Below, in pieces: positions 43,300 to 53,289 of a DNA stretch of 64,000 nt. The position numbers were made by a program, and so were the translations under genes. Position 1 is the stretch's first letter. Each line of letters begins with the position of its first letter. The stretch is from Acanthosepion pharaonis. Lineage: Eukaryota; Mollusca; Cephalopoda; Sepiida; Sepiidae. The stretch spans positions 1,116,001 through 1,180,000 of the forward strand of contig CAHIKZ030000028.1 in the NCBI GenBank assembly GCA_903632075.3. Reading direction: 5' to 3'. The notes below the pieces were generated by a model that made no database searches, had not been told where the DNA came from, and saw only the letters and a list, made by a program, of their open reading frames with translations.

Positions 43300-44030
43300 T
43301 GAAAATCATAGCATGACCAGTCCTTAAACTTGTTTCAAACCATTTCTGATTTTCATCCTCTCGCTGGTGTTGTTTAAGATGACTCTTAAGTCCTGGCACT
43401 GATTTGTACTTAAGATGTGTCTGTTTGTCGGTTACTGACCACTAGCTGGTCTGGATTGTTAAATAATAGTCTATCAGACTATCATTTATTAGAGAAATGT
43501 ATTTCTCCCCTGACAACCTCTTTTTGAGATTTGATACAGGAAAATAAACGAAGTCGTTTTGATTGGCTAAAGCTAGCCTGGGAATGTTGGATGTAGAAAG
43601 GGATTTCAGGGAGTTCATTTTTACACGTTGGATAATGTAGACGTGTTAAAATCTGGCTAGTTCGAAATGTACACGTCGAAGTTGTTAATAAAATAATAGC
43701 TAACTTTTCAAAATCCCTTTTGTTAATATCTTTCACCTTCGTATTCGAAAAACATTTCGACACCCGGTCCGGAGAATATATACAACAGTATATTAATTGA
43801 GACCGTCACCCCAAGACCAGCCCCAGAAGAGGGGATTGACATTTTAACTTAAAATACCTTGTTAGGCCGTTAGAATTTCTGCATACCTTGCCACAGATAG
43901 CACACGAAAAGTCATGCAGAATGTCATACGGAACAGCATTAGGTATCTTTTGCCGTGATTTCATATGACTGGCCATACCTGCTTTCGAAAAGCAGATACG
44001 GCCACAGATGTTACAAGTCAGGTCTTCCTT
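43300..44030 (-). pseudogene. Degenerate C2H2 zinc-finger coding remnants
   Basis: Minus strand, from 44030 downward. A first finger-like unit reads CNICGRICFSKAGMASHMKS. A second reads CAICGKVCRNSNGLTRYFKL, with Tyr in place of the expected His, ending in a stop. Then comes a 93-codon frame (43763-43482) without known motifs. A third partial finger-like stretch, YKSVPGLKSHLKQHQREDEN, lies near 43335-43410. Pairs of fingers like these occur at the carboxyl end of some non-LTR retrotransposon proteins in invertebrates, and also in host zinc-finger genes. The surroundings favour a retroelement remnant. Confidence 0.45.
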
Positions 44031-44164
44031 AGATCCCTTTTCTGTTCTTTTATTGAAGTCAACGAGATACCATATGATATTTCTTACTTCACGATCACCA
44101 CTCCCCTATCCCCTTTGGGTCATAGTAGCACCAGATGTTCTGTACTGTAGTGGTGTATATCATG

Positions 44165-44385
44165 GGCAAGGTAGCCTGACAAAAGATTCTACTTCTCTAA
44201 GACTGGTTGACAACCATGGCAATATGGTTCAGGTTGTTTTGTCCATAGCTTGGCAGGGTGGGGGAGATGCTTTTTACAACGGTATTTGCACGTAAGTGAA
44301 TGTAACGAACTCAACTGGAATTCGAACTCGGCTCTCCGAGTTCTCATTCCGAGCCACTAGCAATTACACCACGGGGTATCCTATT
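44165..44385 (-). repeat. tRNA-derived SINE, copy 1
   Basis: Minus strand: the head near 44377 reads CCCCGTGGTGTAATTGCTAG, then CGGAGAGCC, then GAGTTCGAATTCC (B box, 44317-44329), followed by a body ending in CGTTGTAAAAAGC words. The A-box-like TGGTGTAATTGCTAGTGG precedes the B box by a tRNA-like distance. Other copies are near 44690-44800 and 57100-57215. Confidence 0.65.
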
Positions 44386-44515
44386 TCATGTAGACTATCA
44401 CATTCTTTTATGTTGCATCCTCAAATGACGCCTAAAAATGAATTTGGTTCTGTTTAACCATGACAAGCAATTAGTCCACATAATCAGTCAGGTATGTGCC
44501 ATGCTTGATACACGC

Positions 44516-44590
44516 TTAGGCGATTTGATTATTATGTGTGGGGAACAGTTTTGTGAGAGGCCAACAAAACTTGTAACACCAACTGATTTT
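44516..44590 (+). pseudogene. Mariner-like (family M) transposase fragment
   Basis: The plus strand reads RRFDYYVWGTVL, a stop, EANKTCNTN, matching LDYYVWG ... NKTPCNTK of 39780-39835. Only about 25 codons remain, sandwiched between two SINE copies. Confidence 0.55.
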
Positions 44591-44599
44591 TCCGTAGTA

Positions 44600-44800
44600 G
44601 GTGGCACTTTCTTTCTGCGGTTGCCATCCAAGGCTATAGAACACGGTCTGTCCTGCTATTTCGGATGGGAGAGATGAAGAGGAATCATATCTTTCTCAAG
44701 GATATTAGCATGTAAGTGTATGTAATGGATTTGACTGGAATTTGAACTCGGCTCTCCGATTCCGAGTCGCTATATCCATTATTCCACCGTGCCTCCTATC
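44600..44800 (-). repeat. tRNA-derived SINE, copy 2
   Basis: Minus strand: GGCACGGTGGAATAATGGATA leads to GACTCGGAATCGGAGAG and the B-box-like GAGTTCAAATTCC (about 44739-44751). It is a diverged partner of the copy at 44165-44385. Confidence 0.55.
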
Positions 44801-44806
44801 TATCTA

Positions 44807-44811
<5 letters not shown>

Positions 44812-44887
<76 letters not shown>
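44812..44887. repeat. (TC)n-(TA)n compound microsatellite
   Basis: About 16 TC units followed by about 22 TA units. Confidence 0.95.
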
Positions 44888-44889
<2 letters not shown>

Positions 44890-44949
44890 CGTATATTTCG
44901 GCATCATGTTTTTATGAAGACATGTCTCATTGAATAATTTAAGCTTTTA

Positions 44950-45095
44950 AGTTTTGTCTACATTTTTTAATAGAATCCTCCCATATTCACAGACAAGATT
45001 CTTGGTATCCTTATTAAAGGAAGAGAGAAAATTACGATGTTGATACATATACATTTATTCTGAGTACTTTCGACATTATCAGAGTGTGTTTTTTT
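44950..45095 (-). mobile_element. Family C relative with a weak hammerhead-like word
   Basis: On the minus strand CTGATAATGTCGAAAG (45067-45082) is followed by GTACTCAG and, further out, words resembling the arms of 24861-25208 (GAGAGAAAA, GAATATGGGAGG). The stem II is too short to be convincing. Confidence 0.35.
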
Positions 45096-45199
45096 TCTGA
45101 GACAAAATTGTTGTGTTCATCTGAGAAATTTTTAAACGAAATTAATTTTTTTTAACTGTGAACTGAATAACGCTATGGTTTATGTACTGTTAACATGGT

Positions 45200-45475
45200 T
45201 AAAAAAAAAGTGAGACATGATTTTTTATTAGAAATTTTATTGTGACAAAAAGAAACAAAAAAGCATTTTATGATAAAATTTTGCACTTGTCAAATTATCC
45301 TCCTTCAGTTTTGATTACAGCAGCACAAATTTTTAGTATCCGTCTCAAAGTACATATTTGATAATTGATTCCATTCTTTTTTTTTTCATTTATTCTAAGA
45401 GCTCGCTTTCATTTTTCACTCTTCTGTCAAATTCATCCTTTGCTAATTCTGGCGGTGGCTTCAAACTTTGGAACA
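45200..45475 (-). pseudogene. Tc1-like transposase C-terminal fragment
   Basis: The minus strand reads LRRILKICAAVIKTEGG then a stop (about 45356-45303). This matches the usual Tc1 ending, where RR...VI...GG is followed by the stop. Upstream residues are frameshifted and the catalytic motifs are gone. Confidence 0.4.
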
Positions 45476-45477
45476 GT

Positions 45478-45565
45478 AGTAGGAGGAGAAAGAAGAAGAG
45501 GAGGAGGAGGAGGAAGAAGAAGAAGAAGAAGAAGAAGAAGAAGAAGAAGAAGAAGAAGAAGAAAA
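45478..45565. repeat. (GGA/GAA)n microsatellite
   Basis: AGG units grading into about 17 AGA units. The lysine- and arginine-rich frames over it are artefacts. Confidence 0.95.
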
Positions 45566-45654
45566 TAATGATAACAATAGTAATTTCATTACGTTACTAA
45601 TTCCTTACAGGAGTTATTAGTTCCTAGCAACGCTGCCTAGTTCTCTGAACTGTA

Positions 45655-46325
45655 TCATACCTATTATAAAACCTAGGTTGTGTGTGTGTGTGTGTCTGTT
45701 CGTTTATATATTGGATCGGATTTCCTACATTTTTCAACCGATTTTAACAAAACTTCACAGGACTACGTAAAATTACCTTGCGGTGGTTCTGACAGCGCCA
45801 AAAATCGGAAAAACACAATTGTTTTTGCACGAAATCAATTTGAAGACATGATTAAGAGGCATCGCGAGAATGAAAGGGGGACAACTCATATCGAGTTATA
45901 CTTATTATAAAACCCAGGTTGTTTGTGTGTATGTGTGTGTGTGTTCGTTTATATATGGGATCAGATTTCCTACATTTTTCAACCGATTTCAACAAAACTT
46001 CACTTTTTTTGGCAGGTAGTGTTTCTTATTGTCTATTTTTTTTTTTTATTTTTACATTCAGAATGCTTTAAAAATTCCATTTACAAGACAATTGTTTATA
46101 ATAAAATTCTATTCAATCGGTAGACTCATAACGATTGAAAACAATGTTTTTGTTTCAGTTTAGGTTTGACCAATTCGTAAAAAAAAAAACAAACTAATTA
46201 AGACATGCGTGTCCGTCAACCTTAAACAATATCTTTGTCAATTTTATTTTTCAGTCTTTATGATGGTTGATACTTGATCTATCTCTTACTGTTACATCTC
46301 CAGGTAACGCCGGGCTCTACTGCTA
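45655..46325 (+). mobile_element. Helitron-like non-autonomous repeat
   Basis: Two similar 5' parts (TATTATAAAACCTAGGTTGT, then a GT run, CGTTTATATAT, TTTTTCAACCGATTT) start at 45660 and 45904, suggesting a nested or duplicated copy. The 3' end GGTAACGCCGGGCTCTACTG is followed by CTAG and then T, fitting the CTRR-T end of Helitrons with a preceding GC-rich hairpin. It has no Rep/helicase coding. Confidence 0.45.
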
Positions 46326-46350
46326 GTATATATATAAAGTTCTTCATATC

Positions 46351-46667
46351 TGTTATGGTCCAAGTTCCTTGTACCACGGTGATGGTCCAAGGTTAGAACC
46401 AATGAAAGAATAACACGAACATAGGTATGGAATACAAAGATATATTACAACAGAAATATAATACAAAGAAGTAGAAGTATTAGTAATGACTATCAGATTT
46501 GGTTAGAGTGAACTATGTTGTCTCGACAAGTATCACTATTCCAATGTCCTTACAATATGCTCTCAATTATCTCTCCTCGTCTTACAATATCCTCATACCT
46601 CTTGAGAGGCGCAGTATTTATAATGTCAGGAATAGTTCATTATTATTATGGGCAAGTTCCCATAACA
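46351..46667 (-). mobile_element. Solo LTR (family 1, shortened) with exact 5-bp duplication
   Basis: TGTTATGG ... CCATAACA ends, with ATATC directly before (46346-46350) and after (46668-46672). The outer 100 bp on the left are the inverse of the 3' part of the LTR at 8694-9264 (ACCTTGGACCATCACC and others). At 317 bp it lacks the GC-rich middle. It is inserted at or next to the 5' part of the Penelope-like element. Confidence 0.88.
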
Positions 46668-46672
46668 ATATC

Positions 46673-48255
46673 CAAGGACTTTCAAAATTCCTTAACGACA
46701 TCACTAGTCCACATCCCATCAACTCATGAATTTCTCCAAATCCAAAGAACTAAACAACCAAACTAAGGTATTTTGGCGTCACTGGACGTTGAAAATTTAT
46801 TTACAAAGGTCCCTATCGATGAAACCATCGACATAATCCTTAACTATGTGCATAAAAATAATTTCAGCCCACCTCCATCCATGAAACCTAATATTCTCAA
46901 AAAATTATTGTACGCCTGCACAACTAAACCCCTTTCTACGACCATAATGAGAATATCTATACTGAAACTAATGGTGTTAGTATGGGAAATCCAGTCGGCC
47001 CGTACTTCTCTAACTACTACATGTCCCACGTTGAAAACACGATATTTAGAAAAGTTACTAATCCCCAAATATATGCCCATTAGGTAGATGTATTATATAG
47101 GAATAAAGTGTCGCTGCCGACACTCGAGTTTGAACACAGATCGCCAGTGAACAAACACAGGCGATTCCATTATGGAATTAAGTAGGCCACGTGAGCAGAG
47201 AGAAAACGCATAAACAGGAAGTCGCGTGATGTCAAAACGATCAACATTCTAGTCGATCCTCTATTCCTATTCGGTTCACCGTTTCTCCTCTATTACTATA
47301 CGGATCACTATTTCTACTCTATCCTCTATTACTTACGGAGCGTTATTCACTATACTACTTCTCTATTCATATCACTATACAGATTACTATTCGAGCGAGT
47401 ATTATTGAGAATGTACTATTATTGTGAATGTTATTCGAAGGCGTCTGACACCAGTATTGTTCAACGGCGTTACTATAGTTGTATCTGCGATTACAAAGTC
47501 TCTACTACAACGAGCATTACGAAAGTGACAACGAGTATTCGTTAACATTACAAAAGTGGCAACGAATCTTCGTTGACATAACAGAAAGATGATATTTTTT
47601 ATTTTAGCGAAAAACAAAAAAAATTGATTAACTCAAAATCACATTCGAAAAAAACTCCGTTCTTAAATTTACCTATGAATTTAGTAAAAAAAATAAACAC
47701 CTTCTTAGACTTTCTCGTAGAATTCATTAATAACACATTTACCACTTTGTTATAGAAAAAAACCTACTAGCAGAAACTCTTGCAACCTTAATTTTAAGAG
47801 TGAATGCCCACTTAGATATAGAATAGTTATTATGGAAAATTTCCACGAGAGAGCATACGAGAATTCATCACCTCGTTCCTTTTTCTTTAAAGAACTCAAT
47901 ATTGTGAAACAGGCGCTAGTTAACAATGGTTTTCCTAGCTACCTTATTGACTACCAGATGAGAATATTTCTTTCTAAAGTAAGTAATAGCAATACTGAAC
48001 ATACAGATAAATACAATAACATTCACATCTTCCATGAAAGACAAATACATGTTAACAACAAACAAGAAATTTTGAGAAATATCATAAAGAAATCCATAAC
48101 TCCAGTCTACCAGAACAAGAAAATTAAATTATCTACTACAAAAAATTAACCTTATTATCAACAATAACAACACACCTGCAAATTTAAATTACAGAAAACC
48201 GATATTATTTACGAGTTCACATGCACCTTAGGAAACTGTGTTCCTGATCAAACTA
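46673..48255 (+). pseudogene. Penelope-like element, reverse transcriptase plus start of GIY-YIG
   Basis: The plus strand shows a Penelope-type reverse transcriptase: SLDVENLFTKVPIDETIDII (46776-46835) and KPNILKKLLYACTT. After a frameshift near 46930 come ETNGVSMGNPVGPYFSNYYM and SHVENTIF. The VDD catalytic box near 47085 is split by an insertion (47089-47586), after which DDIFYFSEKQKKL resumes. The thumb/linker follows: FKELNIVKQALVNNGF, NKQEILRNIIKKSITPVYQN (47880-48125). The first residues of the endonuclease domain are TDIIYEFTCTLGNC (about 48195), then similarity ends. Translation starting with methionine is not supported because the first codon of the main frame is TTG. Dead copy. Confidence 0.9.
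47089..47586. mobile_element. ~495-bp insertion inside the Penelope-like element
   Basis: It interrupts the reverse transcriptase exactly at the VDD box. AGATG stands on both sides (47086-47090 and 47587-47591) and can be read as a 5-bp target duplication. The left end has TGTATTATATAGG and the right end TTGACATAACA, so an LTR is also possible with slightly different borders. It contains CTCTATTACTATACGGATCAC-type imperfect repeats. The family is not recognised. Confidence 0.55.
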
Positions 48256-48316
48256 AACTCATGAATAATTATACTATACAATCGTTATGATCTCCCCAAA
48301 ATTCTTAGAATCTAAA

Positions 48317-48406
48317 AATATTTTCTTTAAATAACTTGTAAAAGTTGATAATCCGTAAAAAATATTTGTCTTTAAATAACTTGTAAAAGTTGATAATCCG
48401 TAAAAA
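48317..48406. repeat. Direct 44-bp repeat, two copies
   Basis: TCTTTAAATAACTTGTAAAA followed by GTTGATAATCCGTAAAAAAT occurs twice in tandem. Confidence 0.85.
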
Positions 48407-48689
48407 ATAAATGGTGGTGGATTGATGGTGTTTAGTGGCATATCAACCTCTATGGGTTATTTAATGCCGAAATCTAAATATTTTGAACATAATTTTATGG
48501 CTTCAAATAATATGTTTTGAACGCAATTGTATGTTATGTCTTTAACTACAAATAAAATGTATTGTTGGTCATTTTTCTATAAAATGTATTGTTCGTAATT
48601 TTGCTATAAAAAGGCATTGCTGGTATTTTTACTATATTTATACTTTTATAGCGTTTTGATTTTGTTAGGGGATTCACTCTTTGCCCATA

Positions 48690-49015
48690 ACTAGGACCCT
48701 GACATTAGCTACCACCTTAAGTCAGGGAAGACCTTGGAACCAGAAAACCGGGTATTGAACTCACAACTCTTTGGGTCCTGTCAGTAGATCTAACCAACGC
48801 CTTTATCCACGGTGCCATGTGTCCTTAAGGCAGTGTAGAACTTGGAGAGGTGAATTAACAGGAGATAACTGAAATCCATTAGACAAGGCACGGGGAACTA
48901 GAACACTCTACCCCAGCGAGCGAAATAAACGGTTCAGTTCGACATTCCAACGACCTGAAGAAGGCCAGAGCGTACAACGACCGAAACGTTGTGATAAATA
49001 TGGCAACAAAGATGA
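48690..49015 (+). mobile_element. Family B element with tRNA-like head and hammerhead-like tail
   Basis: A tRNA-like head lies on the minus strand (48750-48822). It has GGATAAAGGCGTTGGTTAG and the B-box-like GAGTTCAATACCC, with AGGACCCAAAGAGTT between. The plus-strand tail then reads GGCAGTGTAGAACTTGG, AACAGGAGATAACTG and the hammerhead-like motif at 48955-48991. It is shorter on the left than the copies at 25577 and 31785. Confidence 0.6.
48955..48991 (+). ncRNA. Hammerhead-like motif
   Basis: CTGAAGA core, stem GGCC against GACC with one mismatch, loop AGAGCGTACAAC, then GAAACGTTG. Same architecture as 25637-25673. Confidence 0.45.
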
Positions 49016-49560
49016 TTTCTGTCCATTATTAATGTTGACGGATTAATTTCAGTTAATTTTCATTGCAACTACTGAAACCATCAGGCTGTAACACAACGAC
49101 CTATGATCATCTGACTGGCCTTGGTTTTATGACAACCCACGTTAAAATAGAGATGTCGGAGCTTAAAAGTAACTAGCCGTTGTCTACAAATAGAAAAATA
49201 AAAGTCGGGGATTCCAGTCGTGGAGGGCCATATCCTAGATAAAGCCAGTTACGAATCCATCCGTCGAGATGTAGAGGTAGCTAGACACAGCAAGAGGGTC
49301 AGGCCGGTCTCAAGCTGTTCGTTGAAATTTAAAGATGGGCAGTGACAATCACAGCCACAGTCAGTGATGGGTATAGCGGTAGTAGAGTTCTCACTGGCCG
49401 AAATCAATATCTGGATCTTTTGGTCTGTTTAACCGAATATCAACTCCTTATGGATCATTTAATTCCGACATTTTATTTCCTTGTGTGCTTTGGTATATTT
49501 TCCAGTAATGTATTGCTCGTTATTTTTCTAATGTATTTTTATATTTTCATGCTTTTACCT
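49016..49560. other. Spacer, nothing recognised
   Basis: No gene, repeat or RNA recognised. Confidence 0.45.
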
Positions 49561-49565
49561 CAGTT

Positions 49566-50045
49566 TACACTGCGTGCCAAATTATTATCGAGATAATTTT
49601 TTTCTAATATTTCAAAAATCGTCCAATCAATCCACACGAAATTTTCACACAATGTTGGCAACACTGATCTGCGTAATCACTGCAAACTGGCGCCATATTT
49701 GTTATCAGCACGGTGATTTGAGCGTGCCAAATTATTAGAAAAGTATAAGAATTTAGTGAAAAGATGGGCCGTAAAAGCAGTTTAAGTGATGCTGAAAAGA
49801 AAACTATTACCTCAGAACTCTCAAAAAGTAAATCTACCCTAGAAATTTTTAAAATGATAGGGAAGTGTCATCAAACAGTGAAAAATTCACCGCCGACCCT
49901 ACACAAGTACGCAAAAGGGCATATAAAGGCAAGCCGAGGGTTATTTCACGTCGTCTCATGTCACGACTTGTGGGAAAGGCTTTACCGTTAAACCGAAAAC
50001 CTTTCAACCCATTCACTGTTATATAAAAAGATCAAATGTTACATA
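49566..50045 (+). pseudogene. Tc1-like transposase N-terminal part
   Basis: ATG 49764 begins MGRKSSLSDAEKKTITSELS. A helix-turn-helix segment follows (STLEIFKMIGKCHQTVK). A frameshift near 49889 leads into FTADPTQVRKRAYKGKPRVI and SRRLMSRLVGKALPLNRKPF one frame over. These are the two N-terminal DNA-binding subdomains of a Tc1-type transposase; the DDE domain is missing. Upstream, TGCGTGCCAAATTATTATCG (49570) recurs in part as GCGTGCCAAATTATTAG (49723), compatible with a terminal repeat region. Confidence 0.7.
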
Positions 50046-50640
50046 GCAGTTCAATATCTTTTCTTTGTTTCTAACAATGTTTTCTGTGTTTTAATACTTT
50101 GCTTAGTTTCTGGAAAACATAATTCTACGGGCTATCGGGTTTCTTTATCCTATTTTCGCTCGTTACTATTCTGTGGTAATCAACCCCCAAAATACAGAGA
50201 AAGTGCCTAATTGACAATTTATTCATAACTTCAATCCCGATGTACAAGAACATATCATTTAGAAATTGAAAAGATCTAATAAAAAGTCGAAAAGAGGCCT
50301 TGTCGCTGGAATTTAATAAAACTTGTATGGATTCATTTTACTCGAAAACTCAGCTTAATAATCCTGTTAAAAAAAACCTCAGATGTCTATTCAGACACGC
50401 GTATCCAGTAAATATAACGGTTATAATGATTAAGAAATATATATATATAATGTCGTAATGGGTAACGGTTATCGGTGTTGCAAATAGGATCGTCGGACCC
50501 AGTTTAAGTTCCAGTCGATTCTATTTCATTTACGTCGTACTATGGCATTGGAAAAAGGTATGAATTATCTTCCCTCAGCTATGGATTATTTTTATTAAGT
50601 TTGATGTATTTTACATTATGGTATACTCATTTTAGTGAAT
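50046..50640. other. Spacer, nothing recognised
   Basis: AT-rich DNA without recognisable features. Confidence 0.45.
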
Positions 50641-50644
50641 TTTG

Positions 50645-50648
<4 letters not shown>

Positions 50649-50706
<58 letters not shown>
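50649..50706. repeat. (TA)n microsatellite
   Basis: About 29 TA units. Confidence 0.95.
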
Positions 50707-50710
<4 letters not shown>

Positions 50711-50792
50711 TAATTGGGAATACGTATGGATAATTCCAGGAGGATATAAATCTCGAGAGCTCAATGTAGTAAACAGAGCAAGTAATAATTAT

Positions 50793-50843
50793 TTAACAAA
50801 TCGGAGACTTCAGAAACTATGGCTTTCTGAAGTCTCCGATTTG

Positions 50844-50847
<4 letters not shown>
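50793..50847. repeat. Perfect hairpin, 24-bp arms, 7-nt loop
   Basis: TTAACAAATCGGAGACTTC plus AGAAA (50793-50816) is matched exactly by its inverse at 50824-50847. It follows a dispersed repeat related to 42405-42590 and precedes another TA tract. Confidence 0.92.

Positions 50848-50848
<1 letters not shown>

Positions 50849-50876
<28 letters not shown>
50849..50876. repeat. (TA)n microsatellite
   Basis: TA tract immediately before a family M transposon end. Confidence 0.95.
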
Positions 50877-50878
<2 letters not shown>

Positions 50879-50985
50879 GGTGCAATGAATAAATTGTCGT
50901 CTAAATTACGCAAAATGTAAATAACACTGACATCTCATTTTAACAGATATATTTATCAAAATTACACAAAAATATCTTGAAATAG
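50877..50985 (-). mobile_element. Family M transposon end fragment
   Basis: CGGTGCAATGAATAAATTG and ATTACGCAAAATG to ATCTTGAAATAG match the outer 110 bp of 21395 and 51902. It then breaks off, before any coding sequence. Confidence 0.75.
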
Positions 50986-51057
50986 CCATTTCATCTATTT
51001 ACAGTTGAAATGGCGAGATGAAATCTTGCCACCAACCTAGTAGGGCTACATATAGAC

Positions 51058-51753
51058 CAGGGGTTCTCAACCGGGGTCCACATGGGCCCTAGCGAGTCCA
51101 TGTAATATTTCTGGGGTTCCACAGGCAAAATATAACAAATTGGGGGTCTACAATGATATTTTGGTGGTCCATGAAGAAAGCCAACTTAGAATGTTTTTTA
51201 TTATTAAAAATTAAATTTCTATTGTAATTTACACTATATTGAAATATATATGAATGATTCTTTCTTTCTTTCTTTTATGTAGCTACCTCTACTGAATTTT
51301 CCATACCTAAGGTTTAAAATTAATTTTTAAAAATAAAAAATCATTCTGGAAGATTTCCTTTTAGCTTTAATTGAAAGCTAAATGATTAAATTTATTTTTT
51401 CCAATAAGTAAACTATTCTGTTGGTTTTTTTTTCAGATAAGAATTATAGATATTGGGATGCCAAATAATACAAGATAGTGACTGCTGCTGCTGCTACCAC
51501 TACCACTACTAATACTACTACTACTACTAATAATAATAATCAGCAGTAGCAGAATAATTTATTTGCGTTAAATTAGTTTTCATTTAAAAATTAAGCTCAA
51601 TCATATAACATTTCTTTGATTATTAAAACCTCAAAATTTTATTAGTGAAAAATAGAATATTTTTGTCTTATGTCAAATAGCTATTAAGGGGTCCACCAAG
51701 AAAAAAAAGAAGGGAAAAGGGGTCCATTGATAAAACAAGGTTGAGAACCACTG
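51058..51753. mobile_element. hAT-like MITE, 696 bp, with 8-bp target duplication
   Basis: Ends CAGGGGTTCTCAACC and GGTTGAGAACCACTG are inverse with one mismatch and match the common hAT terminal pattern. ATATAGAC flanks both ends (51050-51057 and 51754-51761), an exact 8-bp duplication as hAT elements make. Subterminal GGGGTCCA/TGGTCCA words recur. No transposase is present. A TAC/TAA simple repeat sits at 51480-51550. Confidence 0.9.
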
Positions 51754-51821
51754 ATATAGACAATATGTATTCATACTTTTGTTACAGTACTTTTATGGAG
51801 GACTGGGTTGTCGAGAGGCTT

Positions 51822-51900
51822 ATCAAGGGAAGAAATCCTGATAAAAGGCCACAAGTGATAGGAAGGTGGAGAGAGCCATAATCACGAATGTCCTGAAGAG
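51822..51900 (+). pseudogene. LINE 3' tail unit (isolated)
   Basis: AGGTGGAGAGAGCCATAATCACGAATGTCCTGAAGAG matches one unit of the tail-derived array at 26500-27850. It ends at the family M terminal repeat. Confidence 0.6.
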
Positions 51901-51901
51901 A

Positions 51902-52210
51902 TATACAGGGTGCGATGGATAAATTATCGTCTAAATGACGCAAAAATGAAAATAACACTGACATCTCATTTTAACAGATATATTTACCAAAATTACACGA
52001 AAAAATATCTTGAAATACTAAATAGTTGAAAATTCATTCAATAAAATAAAAACCTTTATGTATACCTAGGTGTAGAACAATTTACGATGCCACCAGACGA
52101 GGAGACGGAACGCTGGAATTTCCTGTATTTTTTCTGGACGGTCTCCGCGTTTAAGTTGGCGAATGAAATATGTTAATTTTTTTCTTATTCCAGGTTGTTA
52201 ATCCTGGGTT
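51902..52210 (-). pseudogene. Family M transposon end with transposase C-terminus
   Basis: The outer end CAGGGTGCGATGGATAAATT follows TATA. On the minus strand, after a stop, the transposase end FANLNAETVQKKYRKFQRSV (about 52165-52105) is visible and matches FTNLNKEIVQKSCR at 39890. The upstream part is lost. Confidence 0.65.
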
Positions 52211-52214
52211 GAAA

Positions 52215-53285
52215 ATAATTCACTAAGAATTCAATTCATCTTCGGTGTTAAGCCTCTGAGTTTTTTTTCGTAGAAGAATTCTCTAATCAACTGCGCTTTA
52301 GTCAGAGATAATAATCAAGGGGATGGGACCGTTAAGGGGGAGAGATATTTGACCTAGATAATTAAGATTCTCTATCCATAGAGGTAAAAAAGAAGAGCAA
52401 TTGTTTTTGATGTGGCCAGGAAGGCGGAAAAAATTGTCAAGACTAATTGACGGGCCAACTTCTTGTTTCAGTATCGATGTACCTCCCGACCGTGTTAAAA
52501 TATTTGGTTACCATCACGAAAGATGTCCATACGAAATAGTAATTTATATTGAAATTAAAAGAAAATAAACTTTTAATACATTTGATGCATTGAAATGATC
52601 ATTGGCTTTTATAATTATGCCATCGAGATAAATGTTAAAAATGGTTGGTGGTCTTTTGGTGGTTATATGTATACCTAGGTGTAGAATTAAATTTAGGACT
52701 AAAGTGATGTTTACAATGATGCGACTAGTCCACATCGGGAAATGAGAACAATTTTTTTTTTATGAACGGAACGGAACGACGATTTTTTTTAAATGAGTTT
52801 TTTTTTTTTTTTATTGTTCGGCCCTGATTATGTTGTCTAAGATCTTTTATATACCAGGTATTGTATATATAGTGATAGGGAATGTTTTTATTTTTTTATT
52901 TTCCAAACATAGCCAGCCATTTGTGGCCGTGTTCATAGTTGATATTATTCAGTGTTTTTTTTATTATTATTAATGCTTTCATTATTTTTAGTAGTTTTTA
53001 TATGTGGATGAGGCTATTATAATCGTATTTTTACGAGTATGTTGTAGACGAGTTTTTTAGGTTTCCGTTTGTCTTTAAATGGGTCCTAATTGAGTTATAG
53101 TCAGAAAATAAGAAATAAGACTCTAATAGCCTCACTCATACGTGATATCTGAAATCAATTTAAACGAAAAGAAATCTTTGTTTTTGTTTGTGACAACAGT
53201 GGATTAGTGAAGTTTGATTTCCTGAAAAACTTTTAAGTAAATGATTTCAACCAATGAAAAATTTCTCAGAGTTAACCTGTAGAAA
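52215..53285. other. Spacer with T-rich tracts, no recognised gene
   Basis: Contains T runs at 52740-52815 and a repeated word GTATACCTAGGTGTAGAA (52060 and 52668). The 63-codon minus-strand frame at 52544-52735 has no recognisable motif. Confidence 0.45.
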
Positions 53286-53289
53286 AAGA

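Noticed and set aside
45365..45568. Lysine/arginine-rich frames
   Set aside because: Translation of the GGA/GAA microsatellite.
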